Below, one piece after another: positions 14,384 to 27,514 of a DNA stretch of 64,000 nucleotides. The position numbers were made by a program, and so were the translations under genes. The notes below the pieces were generated by a model. It was not told the DNA's origin. It saw only the letters and a program-made list of their open reading frames with translations, and did not search any database. Numbering within the stretch: the stretch's first letter is position 1; each line of letters starts with the position of its first letter. This DNA is from Calliopsis andreniformis (taxonomy: Eukaryota > Arthropoda > Insecta > Hymenoptera > Andrenidae), in contig NW_027480482.1 of the NCBI RefSeq assembly GCF_051401765.1, positions 1,984,001 to 2,048,000 on the forward strand. The letters are read 5' to 3'.

Positions 14384-17041
14384 ATGTCCAATCCTCAATC
14401 CTCAATCCTCAATCCTCAATCGTCAATCTTGAATCCTCAATACTCAATCTTCGATCCTCAATCCTCAATCCTCAATCCTCAATCCTCAATCCTCATTCTT
14501 CAATCCTCAATACCCAATCCTCAATCTTCAATACTCAATCCTCAATCCTCAATCCTCAATCCACAATACTCCTTCTTCAATCCTCAACACCCAATCCTCA
14601 ATCTTCAATCCTCAATCCTCAATCCTCAATCTTCAATCTTCAATACTCAATCTCCAATCCTCAATCCTCAGACCTCAAACCTCAATTCTGAAACCTCAAT
14701 TCTGAATCCTCATTCCTGAATCCTCAATCTTCAGCCCTCAGTCATCAACAATCAGTTGTCAATCCTCAATCCTCAATAGAACATCCTCAATTCACATTTT
14801 TCAATACTCAATACCCAATCTGCAGTCTTCAAACCTCTATCCACAATCATCAATTCTCATCACTCAACCCTCAACACTGAGTCCTCAATGCTCAATCCTC
14901 AATCCTCAATTCTCAATCTTTAATCCTCAATACTGAACCTTCAATCCTCAATCCTCAATCCTCAATACTCAATCCTCAATTCTCAGTCTTCAACACTCAG
15001 TCCCCAATCCTCAATCTTCAATCCTCAATACTCAATCCTCAATCCTCAATCCTCAATCCTCAATCCTCAATCCTGAATGCTCAATCTTCAATCCTCAATC
15101 CTCAATCCTCAATCCTCAATCCTCAATCCTCAACCATCAATCCTCAATCTTCAATACTCAATCCTCAATCCTCAATCCTCAATCCTCAATACTCAACCAT
15201 TAATCCTCAATTCTCAATACTCAATAGAATATCCTGAATTCTCAGGATTCTATACTCAATCCTCAATCCTCGATCTTCAATCATCAATATTCAATCTTCA
15301 ATCCTCAATCCTCAATCCTCAATCCTCAATCCTCAATCATCAATCCTCAATCTTCAATACTCAATCCTCAATCCCCAATCCTCAATCCTCAATACTCAAC
15401 CATCAATCCTCAATTCCCAATACTCAATAGAATATCCTGAAATCTCAGGATTCTATACTCAAACCTCAATCCTCAGCCCTGAGCCCTCATTCACAATCCT
15501 CAATCCTCAATCCTCAATCCTCAATTCTCAATTCTCAATCCTCAGCCCTCAGTCCTCAAACCTCAATCATCAACCCTCAGCCCACGTCCTCAATCTTCAA
15601 TCCTCAATCCTCAATCCTCAATCCCCAATCCTCAGTCTTCAATCCACAATACTCTTTCTTCAATCCTCAATCCTCAATCCTCAATCCTCAATCCTCATTC
15701 TTCAATCCTCAATACCCAATCCTCAATCTTCAATCCTCAATCCTCAATCCTCAATTCTCAATCCTCAATCCTCAATCCTCAGTCCTCGAACCTCAATTCT
15801 GAATCCGCTTTCCTGAATATCTCAATCTTCAGCCCTCAGTAATCAACAATCAGTTGTCAATCCTCAATCCTCAATAGAATAGCCTCAATTCAGAGTTTTC
15901 AATACTCAATACTCAATCTGCAATCTTCAAACCTCTATCCACAATCATCAATCCTCATCACTCAACCCTCAACACTCAGTCCTCAATGCTCAATCCTCAA
16001 TCCTCAATTCTCAATCTTCAATCCTCAATACTGAATCTTCAAACATCAATCCTCAATCCTCAATACTCAATCCTCAATCCTCAATCTTCAACACTCAGTC
16101 CCCAATCCTCAATCTTCAATCCTCAATACTCAATCCTCAATCCTCAATCCTCAATCCTCAATCCTCAGTCCTGAATGCTCAATCTTCAATCCTCAATCCT
16201 CAATCCTCAATCATCAATCCTCAATCTTCAATACTCAATCCTCAATCCTCAATACTCAATCTTCAATCATCAATATTCATTCTTCAATCCTCAATCCTCA
16301 ATCCTCAATCCTCAATCCTCAATCATCAAACCTCAATGTTCAATCCTCAATACCCAATCCTCAATCTTCAATCCTCAATAATCAATCCTCAATCCACAAT
16401 CCTCAATCCTCAATCCTCAGTCCTTAAACCACAATCCTGAATCCCCAATCCTGAGTCCTCAATCTTCAGCGCTCAGTCCTAAACAATGAGTTGTCAATCC
16501 TCAATCGTCAATAGAATATCCTCAGCTCAGAGCTATCAATACGCAATACTCAGTCTGCAATCTTCAAATCTCTATCCACAAACATCAATTCTCATCACTC
16601 AACCCTCAACACTCAGTCCCCAATCTTCAATCTTCAATCCTCAATCCTCAATCCTCAATCCTTAATCCTCAATCCTCAGTCCTCAATCCTAAATCTTCAA
16701 TTCTCAATCCTCGATCCTCAGTCCTCAGTCCTCAAACCTCAATCCTCAACTCTCAGCCCTCATCCTCAATCCTCAGTCCTCAGTCTTCAATCCTCAATCC
16801 TCAGTCCGCAATACTCAACCTTCAATCCTCAATCCATGGTCCTCAAACCTCAATTCTGAATCCTCAATCCTGAATCCTCAATCTTCAGACCTCAGTCATC
16901 AACAATCAGTTGTCAATCCTCAATCCTCAATAGAATATCCTCAATTCACAGTTTTCAATACTCAATACTCAATCTGCAATCTTCAAACCTCTATCCACAA
17001 ACAACAATTCCCATTACTCAACCCTCAACACTCAGTCCTCA
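14384..17041 (+). repeat. HOR-B unit 1, 2658 bp
   Basis: It contains landmarks at 14750, 15848, 16485 and 16904 and hairpins at 15224 and 15427. It differs from the next unit by three fewer heptads (637 instead of 658 bp between 15848 and 16485) and a one-base insertion near 15818 (gaatatctcaa versus gaatcctcaa). The variant cgtcaatcttgaatcc near 14421 is shared with 57105 in copy 2. Confidence 0.85.
15224..15456. repeat. Typical hairpin pair of HOR-B
   Basis: Two H elements start 203 bp apart, at 15224 (loop ATTC) and 15427 (loop AATC); both keep all 12 stem pairs. The same pair recurs at 17882/18085, 20560/20763, 25004/25207, 31217/31420, 57909/58112 and 60587/60790. The first member leads into plain heptads; only the second is followed by the ccctgagccctcattcac tail. 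Confidence 0.88.
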
Positions 17042-19719
17042 ATGTCCAATCCTCAATCCTCAATCCTCAATCCTCAATCGTCAATCTTCAATCCTCAATA
17101 CTCAATCTTCGATCCTCAATCCTCAATCCTCAATCCTCAATCCTCAATCCTCATTCTTCAATCCTCAATACCCAATCCTCAATCTTCAATACTCAATCCT
17201 CAATCCTCAATCCTCAATCCACAATACTCCTTCTTCAATCCTCAACACCCAATCCTCAATATTCAATCCTCAATCCTCAATCCTCAATCTTCAATCTTCA
17301 ATACTCAATCTCCAATCCTCAATCCTCAGACCTCAAACCTCAATTCTGAAACCTCAATTCTGAATCCTCATTCCTGAATCCTCAATCTTCAGCCCTCAGT
17401 CATCAACAATCAGTTGTCAATCCTCAATCCTCAATAGAACATCCTCAATTCACATTTTTCAATACTCAATACCCAATCTGCAGTCTTCAAACCTCTATCC
17501 ACAATCATCAATTCTCATCACTCAACCCTCAACACTGAGTCCTCAATGCTCAATCCTCAATCCTCAATTCTCAATCTTTAATCCTCAATACTGAACCTTC
17601 AATCCTCAATCCTCAATCCTCAATACTCAATCCTCAATTCTCAGTCTTCAACACTCAGTCCCCAATCCTCAATCTTCAATCCTCAATACTCAATCCTCAA
17701 TCCTCAATCCTCAATCCTCAATCCTCAATCCTGAATGCTCAATCTTCAATCCTCAATCCTCAATCCTCAATCCTCAATCCTCAATCCTCAACCATCAATC
17801 CTCAATCTTCAATACTCAATCCTCAATCCTCAATCCTCAATCCTCAATACTCAACCATTAATCCTCAATTCTCAATACTCAATAGAATATCCTGAATTCT
17901 CAGGATTCTATACTCAATCCTCAATCCTCGATCTTCAATCATCAATATTCAATCTTCAATCCTCAATCCTCAATCCTCAATCCTCAATCCTCAATCATCA
18001 ATCCTCAATCTTCAATACTCAATCCTCAATCCCCAATCCTCAATCCTCAATACTCAACCATCAATCCTCAATTCCCAATACTCAATAGAATATCCTGAAA
18101 TCTCAGGATTCTATACTCAAACCTCAATCCTCAGCCCTGAGCCCTCATTCACAATCCTCAATCCTCAATCCTCAATCCTCAATTCTCAATTCTCAATCCT
18201 CAGCCCTCAGTCCTCAAACCTCAATCATCAACCCTCAGCCCACGTCCTCAATCTTCAATCCTCAATCCTCAATCCTCAATCCCCAATCCTCAGTCTTCAA
18301 TCCACAATACTCTTTCTTCAATCCTCAATCCTCAATCCTCAATCCTCAATCCTCATTCTTCAATCCTCAATACCCAATCCTCAATCTTCAATCCTCAATC
18401 CTCAATCCTCAATTCTCAATCCTCAATCCTCAATCCTCAGTCCTCGAACCTCAATTCTGAATCCGCTTTCCTGAATCCTCAATCTTCAGCCCTCAGTAAT
18501 CAACAATCAGTTGTCAATCCTCAATCCTCAATAGAATAGCCTCAATTCAGAGTTTTCAATACTCAATACTCAATCTGCAATCTTCAAACCTCTATCCACA
18601 ATCATCAATCCTCATCACTCAACCCTCAACACTCAGTCCTCAATGCTCAATCCTCAATCCTCAATTCTCAATCTTCAATCCTCAATACTGAATCTTCAAA
18701 CATCAATCCTCAATCCTCAATACTCAATCCTCAATCCTCAATCTTCAACACTCAGTCCCCAATCCTCAATCTTCAATCCTCAATACTCAATCCTCAATCC
18801 TCAATCCTCAATCCTCAATCCTCAGTCCTGAATGCTCAATCTTCAATCCTCAATCCTCAATCCTCAATCCTCAAACCTCAATCCTCAATCATCAATCCTC
18901 AATCTTCAATACTCAATCCTCAATCCTCAATACTCAATCTTCAATCATCAATATTCATTCTTCAATCCTCAATCCTCAATCCTCAATCCTCAATCCTCAA
19001 TCATCAAACCTCAATGTTCAATCCTCAATACCCAATCCTCAATCTTCAATCCTCAATAATCAATCCTCAATCCACAGTCCTCAATCCTCAATCCTCAGTC
19101 CTTAAACCACAATCCTGAATCCCCAATCCTGAGTCCTCAATCTTCAGCGCTCAGTCCTAAACAATGAGTTGTCAATCCTCAATCGTCAATAGAATATCCT
19201 CAGCTCAGAGCTATCAATACGCAATACTCAGTCTGCAATCTTCAAATCTCTATCCACAAACATCAATTCTCATCACTCAACCCTCAACACTCAGTCCCCA
19301 ATCTTCAATCTTCAATCCTCAATCCTCAATCCTCAATCCTTAATCCTCAATCCTCAGTCCTCAATCCTAAATCTTCAATTCTCAATCCTCGATCCTCAGT
19401 CCTCAGTCCTCAAACCTCAATCCTCAACTCTCAGCCCTCATCCTCAATCCTCAGTCCTCAGTCTTCAATCCTCAATCCTCAGTCCGCAATACTCAACCTT
19501 CAATCCTCAATCCATGGTCCTCAAACCTCAATTCTGAATCCTCAATCCTGAATCCTCAATCTTCAGACCTCAGTCATCAACAATCAGTTGTCAATCCTCA
19601 ATCCTCAATAGAATATCCTCAATTCACAGTTTTCAATACTCAATACTCAATCTGCAATCTTCAAACCTCTATCCACAAACAACAATTCCCATTACTCAAC
19701 CCTCAACACTCAGTCCTCA
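17042..19719 (+). repeat. HOR-B unit 2, 2678 bp
   Basis: It contains landmarks at 17408, 18505, 19163 and 19582 and hairpins at 17882 and 18085. It lies exactly 40027 bp before the corresponding features of copy 2 (57435, 57909, 58112, 58532, 59190, 59609). Confidence 0.88.
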
Positions 19720-21862
19720 ATGTCCAATACTCAATCCTCAATCCTCAATCCTCAATCGTCAATCTTCAATCCTCAATACTCAATCTTCGATCCTCAATCC
19801 TCAATCCTCAATCCTCAATCCTCAATCCTCATTCTTCAATCCTCAATACCCAATCCTCAATCTTCAATACTCAATCCTCAATCCTCAATCCTCAATCCAC
19901 AATACTCCTTCTTCAATCCTCAACACCCAATCCTCAATCTTCAATCCTCAATCCTCAATCCTCAATCTTCAATCTTCAATACTCAATCTCCAATCCTCAA
20001 TCCTCAGACCTCAAACCTCAATTCTGAAACCTCAATTCTGAATCCTCATTCCTGAATCCTCAATCTTCAGCCCTCAGTCATCAACAATCAGTTGTCAATC
20101 CTCAATCCTCAATAGAACATCCTCAATTCACATTTTTCAATACTCAATACCCAATCTGCAGTCTTCAGACCTCTATCCACAATCATCAATTCTCATCACT
20201 CAACCCTCAACACTGAGTCCTCAATGCTCAATCCTCAATCCTCAATTCTCAATCTTCAATCCTCAATACTGAACCTTGAATCCTCAATCCTCAATCCTCA
20301 ATACTCAATCCTCAATTCTCAGTCTTCAACACTCAGTCCCCAATCCTCAATCTTCAATCCTCAATACTCAATCCTCAATCCTCAATCCTCAATCCTCAAT
20401 CCTCAATCCTGAATGCTCAATCTTCAATCCTCAATCCTCAATCCTCAATCCTCAATCCTCAATCCTCAACCATCAATCCTCAATCTTCAATACTCAATCC
20501 TCAATCCTCAATCCTCAATCCTCAATACTCAACCATTAATCCTCAATTCTCAATACTCAATAGAATATCCTGAATTCTCAGGATTCTATACTCAATCCTC
20601 AATCCTCGATCTTCAATCATCAATATTCAATCTTCAATCCTCAATCCTCAATCCTCAATCCTCAATCCTCAATCATCAATCCTCAATCTTCAATACTCAA
20701 TCCTCAATCCCCAATCCTCAATCCTCAATACTCAACCATCAATCCTCAATTCCCAATACTCAATAGAATATCCTGAAATCTCAGGATTCTATACTCAAAC
20801 CTCAATCCTCAGCCCTGAACCCTCATTCACAATCCTCAATCCTCAATCCTCAATCCTCAATTCTCAATTCTCAATCCTCAGCCCTCAGTCCTCAAACCTC
20901 AATCATCAACCCTCAGCCCACGTCCTCAATCTTCAATCCTCAATCCTCAATCCTCAATCCCCAATCCTCAATCTTCAATCCACAATACTCTTTCTTCAAT
21001 CCTCAATCCTCAATCCTCATTCTTCAATCCTCAATACCCAATCCTCAATCTTCAATCCTCAATCCTCAATACTCAATTCTCAATCCTCAATCCTCAATCC
21101 TCAGTCCTCGAACCTCAATTCTGAATCCGCTTTCCTGAATCCTCAATCTTCAGCCCTCAGTAATCAACAATCAGTTGTCAATCCTCAATCCTCAATAGAA
21201 TAGCCTCAATTCAGAGTTTTCAATACTCAATACTCAATCTGCAATCTTCAAACCTGTATCCACAATCATCAATTCTCATCACTCAACCCTCAACACTCAG
21301 TCCTCAATGCTCAATCCTCAATCCTCAATTCTCAATCTTCAATCCTCAATACTGAATCTTCAAACATCAATCCTCAATCCTCAATACTCAATCCTCAATC
21401 CTCAATCTTCAACACTCAGTCCCCAATCCTCAATCTTCAATCCTCAATACTCAATCCTCAATCCTCAATCCTCAATCCTCAATCCTCAGTCCTGAATGCT
21501 CAATCTTCAATCCTCAATCCTCAATCCTCAATCCTCAACCCTCAATCCTCAATCATCAATCCTCAATCTTCAATACTCTATCCTCAATCCTCAATACTCA
21601 ATCTTCAATCATCAATATTCATTCTTCAATCCTCAATCCTCAATCCTCAATCCTCAATCCTCAATCATCAAACCTCAATGTTCAATCCTCAATACCCAAT
21701 CCTCAATCTTCAATCCTCAATAATCAATCCTCAATCCACAATCCTCAATCCTCAATCCTCAGTCCTTAAACCACAATCCTGAATCCCCAATCCTGAGTCC
21801 TCAATCTTCAGCGCTCAGTCCTAAACAATGAGTTGTCAATCCTCAATCGTCAATAGAATATC
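19720..21862 (+). repeat. HOR-B unit 3, truncated by junction into HOR-C
   Basis: It contains landmarks at 20086, 21169 and 21827 and hairpins at 20560 and 20763. The 20086-21169 interval is 1083 bp, two heptads shorter than in the other units. The unit stops inside the landmark at 21827, where the sequence switches to a different landmark type. Confidence 0.82.
21850..21862 (+). other. Recombination junction inside landmark L (HOR-B to HOR-C)
   Basis: The landmark starting at 21827 has the left half of the copy-2 landmark at 61868 (aatgagttgt, then tcgtcaatag) and the right half of the one at 62266 (atatcatctattcacacc). The switch falls within the 13-bp tract tcaatagaatatc. The copy 1 to copy 2 offset changes from 40041 to 40439 across it; the difference, 398 bp, is exactly the distance from 61868 to 62266. 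Confidence 0.82.
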
Positions 21863-22064
21863 ATCTATTCACACCTTTCAGTACTCAATATTCAACCTGC
21901 AATCTTCAAATCTCTGTCCACAAACATCAATTCTCATCACTCAGCCCTCAACACTCAGTCCCCAATCCTAAATCTTCAATCCTCAATCATCAATTCTCAA
22001 TCCTCAGTTCTCAATCTTTAATCCACAATACTCAATCTGCAGTCCTCAATCCTCAATCCTCAAT

Positions 22065-25000
22065 CCTCAACTCTCAATCCTCAATCCTCAGTCCTCAATC
22101 CTCAATGCTCAATCTTCAATCTTCAATACTCAATCTTCAATCCTCATACCTCAGTCCTCAAACCTCAATTCTGAATCCTCAATCCTGAACCCTCAATCCT
22201 CGGCCCTCAGTCCTCAACAATCAGTTGTCAATCCTCAATACTCAATAGAATCTCCTCAATTCACAGCTTTCACTACGCAGTACTCAATCTGCAATCTTCA
22301 AACCTCTATCCACAAACATCAATTCTCATCACTCAACCCTCAACACTCAGTCCTCAATGTTCAATACTCAATCCTCATTCCTCAATCCTCAACCGTCAAC
22401 CTTCAATCCTCAATACTCAATCTTCAATCCTCAATCCTGAATCCTCAATCCTCAATCCTCATTCTTCAATCCTCAGTACCCAATCCTCAATCTTCAATCC
22501 TCAATCCTCAATCCTCAATCCTCAATCCTCAATCCTCAATACTCAACCATCAATCCTCAATTCTCAATACTCAATAGAGTATCCTGAATTCTCAGGATTC
22601 TATACTCAATCCTCAATCCTTAACCCTGAGCCCTCATTCACAATCCTCAATCCTCAATCTTCAATCCTCAATTCTCAATCCTCAATCCTCAGCCCTCAGT
22701 CCTCAAACCTCAATCCTCAACCCTCAGCCCTCATCGTCAATCTTGAATCCTCAATCCTCAATCCTCAATCCCCAATACTCAATCTTCAATCCTCAATACT
22801 CTTTCTTCAATCCTCAATCCTCAATCCTCAATCCTCAATCCTCAATCCTCAATCCTCATCCTCAATCCTCAATCCTCAGTCTTCAATTCTCAGTACTCAA
22901 TCTTCAATCCTCAATCCTCAATCCTCAATCCTCAATCCTCAATATTCAATCGTCAGTCTTCAATCCTCAATACTCAATCTTCAATACTCAATCCTCAATC
23001 CTCAATCCTCAATCCTCAATCCTCAATCCTCAATTCTCAATCCTCGATACTCAGTCCTCAGTCCTCAATCCTCAATCCTCAATCCTCAGTCCTCAAACCT
23101 CAATCCTGAATCCTCATTCCTGAATCCTCAATCTTCAGCCCTCAGTCATCAACAATCAGTTGTCAATCCTAAATCCTCAATAGAATATCCTCAATTCACA
23201 GTTTTCAATACTCAATACTCAATCTGCAATCTTCAAACCTCTATACGCAATCATCAATTCTCATCACTCAACACTCAACACTCAGTCCTCAATGCTCAAT
23301 CCTCAATCCTCAATTCTCAATCTTCAATCCTCAATACTGAATCTTCAATCCTCAATCCTCAATCCTCAATACTCAATCCTCAATCCTCAATCTTCAACAC
23401 TCAGCCCTCATCGTCAATCCTCAATCCTCAATCTTCAATACTCAGTCCCCAATCCACAATCTTCAATCCACAATACTCAATCCTTAATCGTCAATCCTCA
23501 ATCCTCAATCCTCATTCTTCAATCCTCAGTACCCAATCCTCAATCTTCAATCCTCAATCCTCAATCCTCAATCCTCAATCGTCAATCCTCATTCTTCAAT
23601 CCTCAATACCCAATCCTCAATCTTCAATCCTCAATCCTGAGTCCTCAATTCTCAATCCTCAATCCTCAGGCCTCAGTCCTCAAACCTCAATCCTCAACCC
23701 TCAGCCCTCATCGTCAATCCTCAATCCTCAATCTTCAATCCTCAGTCCCCAATCCTCAATCATCAATCCTCAATACTCAATCCTTAATCCTCAATCCTCA
23801 GTCCTCAATCCTAAATCTTCAATTCTCAATCCTCGATCCTCAGTCCTCAGTCCTCAAACCTCAATCCTCAACTCTCAGCCCTCATCCTCAATCCTCAGTC
23901 CTCAGTCTTCAATCCTCAATCCTCAATCCGCAATACTCAACCTTCAATCCTCAATCCTTGGTCCTCAAACCTCAATTCTGAATCCTCAATCCTGAATCCT
24001 CAATCTTCAGACCTCAGTCATCAACAATCAGTTGTCAATCCTCAATCCTCAATAGAATATCCTCAATTCACAGTTTTCAATACTCAATACTCAATCTGCA
24101 ATCTTCAAACCTCTATCCACAAACAACAATTCCCATTACTCAACCCTCAACACTCAGTCCTCAATGTCCAATCCTCAATCCTCAATCCTCAATCCTCAAT
24201 CGTCAATCTTCAATCCTCAATACTCAATCTTCGATCCTCAATCCTCAATCCTCAATCCTCAATCCTCAATCCTCATTCTTCAATCCTCAATACCCAATCC
24301 TCAATCTTCAATCCTCAATCCTCAATCCTCAATCCTCAATCCACAATACTCCTTCTTCAATCCTCAACACCCAATCCTCAATCTTCAATCCTCAATCCTC
24401 AATCCTCAATCTCCAATCTTCAATACTCAATCTCCAATCCTCAATCCTCAGACCTCAAACCTCAATTCTGAAACCTCAATTCTGAATCCTCATTCCTGAA
24501 TCCTCAATCTTCAGCCCTCAGTCATCAACAATCAGTTGTCAATCCTCAATCCTCAATAGAATATCCTCAATTCACATTTTTCAATACTCAATACCCAATC
24601 TGCAGTCTTCAAACCTCTATCGACAATCATCAATTCTCATCACTCAGCCCTCAACACTCAGTCCTCAATGCTCAATCCTCAATCCTCAATTCTCAATCTT
24701 CAATCCTCAATACTGAATCTTCAATCCTCAATCCTCAATCCTCAATACTCAATCCTCAATTCTCAATCTTCAACACTCAGTCCCCAATCCTCAATCTTCA
24801 ATCCTCAATACTCAATGCTCAATCCTCAATCCTCAATCCTCAATCCTCAATCCTGAATGCTCAATCTTCAATCCTCAATCCTCAATCCTCAATCCTCAAT
24901 CCTCAATCCTCAACCATCAATCCTCAATCTTCAATACTCAACCCTCAATCCTCAATCCTCGATCCTCAATACTCAACCATCAATCCTCAATTCTCAATAC

Positions 25001-27514
25001 TCAATAGAATATCCTGAATTCTCAGGATTCTATACTCAATCCTCAATCCTCGATCTTCAATCATCAATATTCAATCTTCAATCCTCAATCCTCAATCCTC
25101 AATCCTCAATCCTCAATCATCAATCCTCAATCTTCAATACTCAAACCTCAATCCCTAATCCTCAATCCTCAATACTCAACCATCAATCCTCAATTCCCAA
25201 TACTCAATAGAATATCCTGAAATCTCAGGATTCTATACTCAAACCTCAATCCTCAGCCCTGAGCCCTCATTCACAATCCTCAATCCTCAATCCTCAATCC
25301 TCAATCCTCAATTCTCAATTCTCAATCCTCAGCCCTCAGTCCTCAAACCTCAATCATCAACCCTCAGCCCACGTCCTCAATCTTCAATCCTCAATCCTCA
25401 ATCCTCAATCCCCAATCCTCAATCTTCAATCCACAATACTCTTTCTTCAATCCTCAATCCTCAATCCTCAATCCTCAATCCTCATTCTTCAATCCTCAAT
25501 ACCCAATCCTCAATCTTCAATCCTCAATCCTCAATCCTCAATTCTCAATCCTCAATCCTCAATCCTCAGTCCTCGAACCTCAATTCTGAATCCGCTTTCC
25601 TGAATCCTCAATCTTCAGCCCTCAGTAATCAACAATCAGTTGTCAATCCTCAATCCTCAATAGAATAGCCTCAATTCAGAGTTTTCAATACTCAATACTC
25701 AATCTGCAATCTTCAAACCTCTATCCACAATCATCAATCCTCATCACTCAACCCTCAACACTCAGTCCTCAATGCTCAATCCTCAATCCTCAATTCTCAA
25801 TCTTCAATCCTCAATACTGAATCTTCAATCCTCAATCCTCAATCCTCAATACTCAATCCTCAATCCTCAATCTTCAACACTCAGTCCCCAATCCTCAATC
25901 TTCAATCCTCAATACTCAATCCTCAATCCTCAATCCTCAATCCTCAATCCTCAATCCTGAATGCTCAATCTTCAATCCTCAATCCTCAATCCTCAATCCT
26001 CAATCCTCAATCCTCAATCATCAATCCTCAATCTTCAATACTCAATCCTCAATCCTCAATACTCAATCTTCAATCATCAATATTCATTCTTCAATCCTCA
26101 ATCCTCAATCCTCAATCCTCAATCCTCAATCCTCAAACCTCAATGTTCAATCCTCAATACCCAATCCTCAATCTTCAATCCTCAATAGTCAATCCTCAAT
26201 CCACAATCCTCAATCCTCAATCCTCAGACCTTAAACCACAATCCTGAATCCCCAATCCTGAGTCCTCAATCTTCAGCACTCAGTCCTAAACAATGAGTTG
26301 TCAATCCTCAATCGTCAATAGAATATCCTCAGCTCAGAGCTATCAATACGCAATACTCAGTCTGCAATCTTCAAATCTCTATCCACAAACATCAATTCTC
26401 ATCACTCAACCCTCAACACTCAGTCCCCAATCTTCAATCTTCAATCCTCAATCCTCAATCCTCAATCCTCAATCCTCAATCCTCAATTCCCAATCCTCGA
26501 TCCTCAGTCCTCAGTCCTCAAACCTCAATCCTCAACCCTCAGCCCTCATCCTCAATCCTCAATCCTCAATCTTCAATCCTCAGTCCTCGATCCTCAATCC
26601 TCAATCCTCAATCCTCAATCCTCAGTCCTCAAACCTCAATCCTGAATCCTCAATCCTGAATCTTCAATCTTCAGACCTCAGACCTCAACAATCAGTTGTC
26701 AATCCTCAATCCTCAATAGAATATCACTAATTCACAGTTTTCAATACTCAATACTCAATCTGCAATCCGCAAATCTCTATCCACAAACATCAATTCTCAT
26801 CACTCAACCCTCAACACTCAGTCCCCAATCCTCAATCTTCAATCCTCAATCCTCAATCCTCAATCCTCAATCCTCAATCTTCAATCCTCAATTCTCAATC
26901 TTGAATCCCCAATACTCAATCTTCAATCCTCAATCCTCAATCCTCAATCCTCAATCCTCAATCCTCAATCCTCAGTCCTCATTCTTCAATCCTCAATACC
27001 CAATCCTCAATCTTCAATCCTCAATCCTCAATCCTCAATTCTCAATCATCAATCCTCAGTCCTCAGTCCTCAAACCTCAATCCTCAACCCTCATACCTCA
27101 TCCTCAATCCTCAATCCTCAATCCTCAATCCTCAATCTTCAATCCTCAATACTCAATCTTCAATCCTCAATCCTCAGACCTCGAACCTCAATTGTGAATC
27201 CGCAATCCTGAATCCTCAGTCCTGAATCCTCAATCTTCAGCCGTCGGTCCACAACAATCAATTGTCAATTCTCAATCCTCAATCGAATATCCTCAAATCA
27301 CAGTTTTCAATACCCAATCCCCATTCTTCAATCTTCAAATCTCAATCCACAAACATCAATTCTCATCACTCAACCCTCAACACTCAGTCATCAATCTTCA
27401 ATCCTCAATTCTCAATCCTCAATCTTCAATCCTCACTACTCAATCTTCAATCCTCAATCCTCAACTCTCAATCTTCAATACTCAACCCTCAATCCTCAAT
27501 CCACAATCCTCAAT
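22065..27514 (+). repeat. HOR-C unit 1, 5450 bp
   Basis: It contains landmarks at 22219, 23154, 24026, 24530, 25634, 26292, 26690 and 27256 and hairpins at 22574, 25004 and 25207. The landmark at 27256 has the variant core AATCAATTGT. Near 22980 it reads tcaatcttcaatactc, where the other two units have tcaatattcaatactc. Confidence 0.87.

Larger units (their letters stand above)
14384..21862 (+). repeat. HOR-B array, first block (three units)
   Basis: This is a higher-order array with a 2658-2678 bp unit. The L spacing barcode is 504, 1097, 658, 419, repeated at 14246, 16904 and 19582. Each unit contains a pair of hairpins about 203 bp apart in its 1097-bp interval; the second has loop AATC instead of ATTC. 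Units are nearly identical: the 117-codon stretch at 15077 has the same translation at 17735 and 20413. Confidence 0.9.

Noticed and set aside
16511..16540. Short dyad AGCTC-A-GAGCT in one L class (HOR-B and HOR-C copies)
   Set aside because: Related HOR-A copies read AGTTC-A-GAGTT, so the dyad is not conserved in the family and is probably chance.
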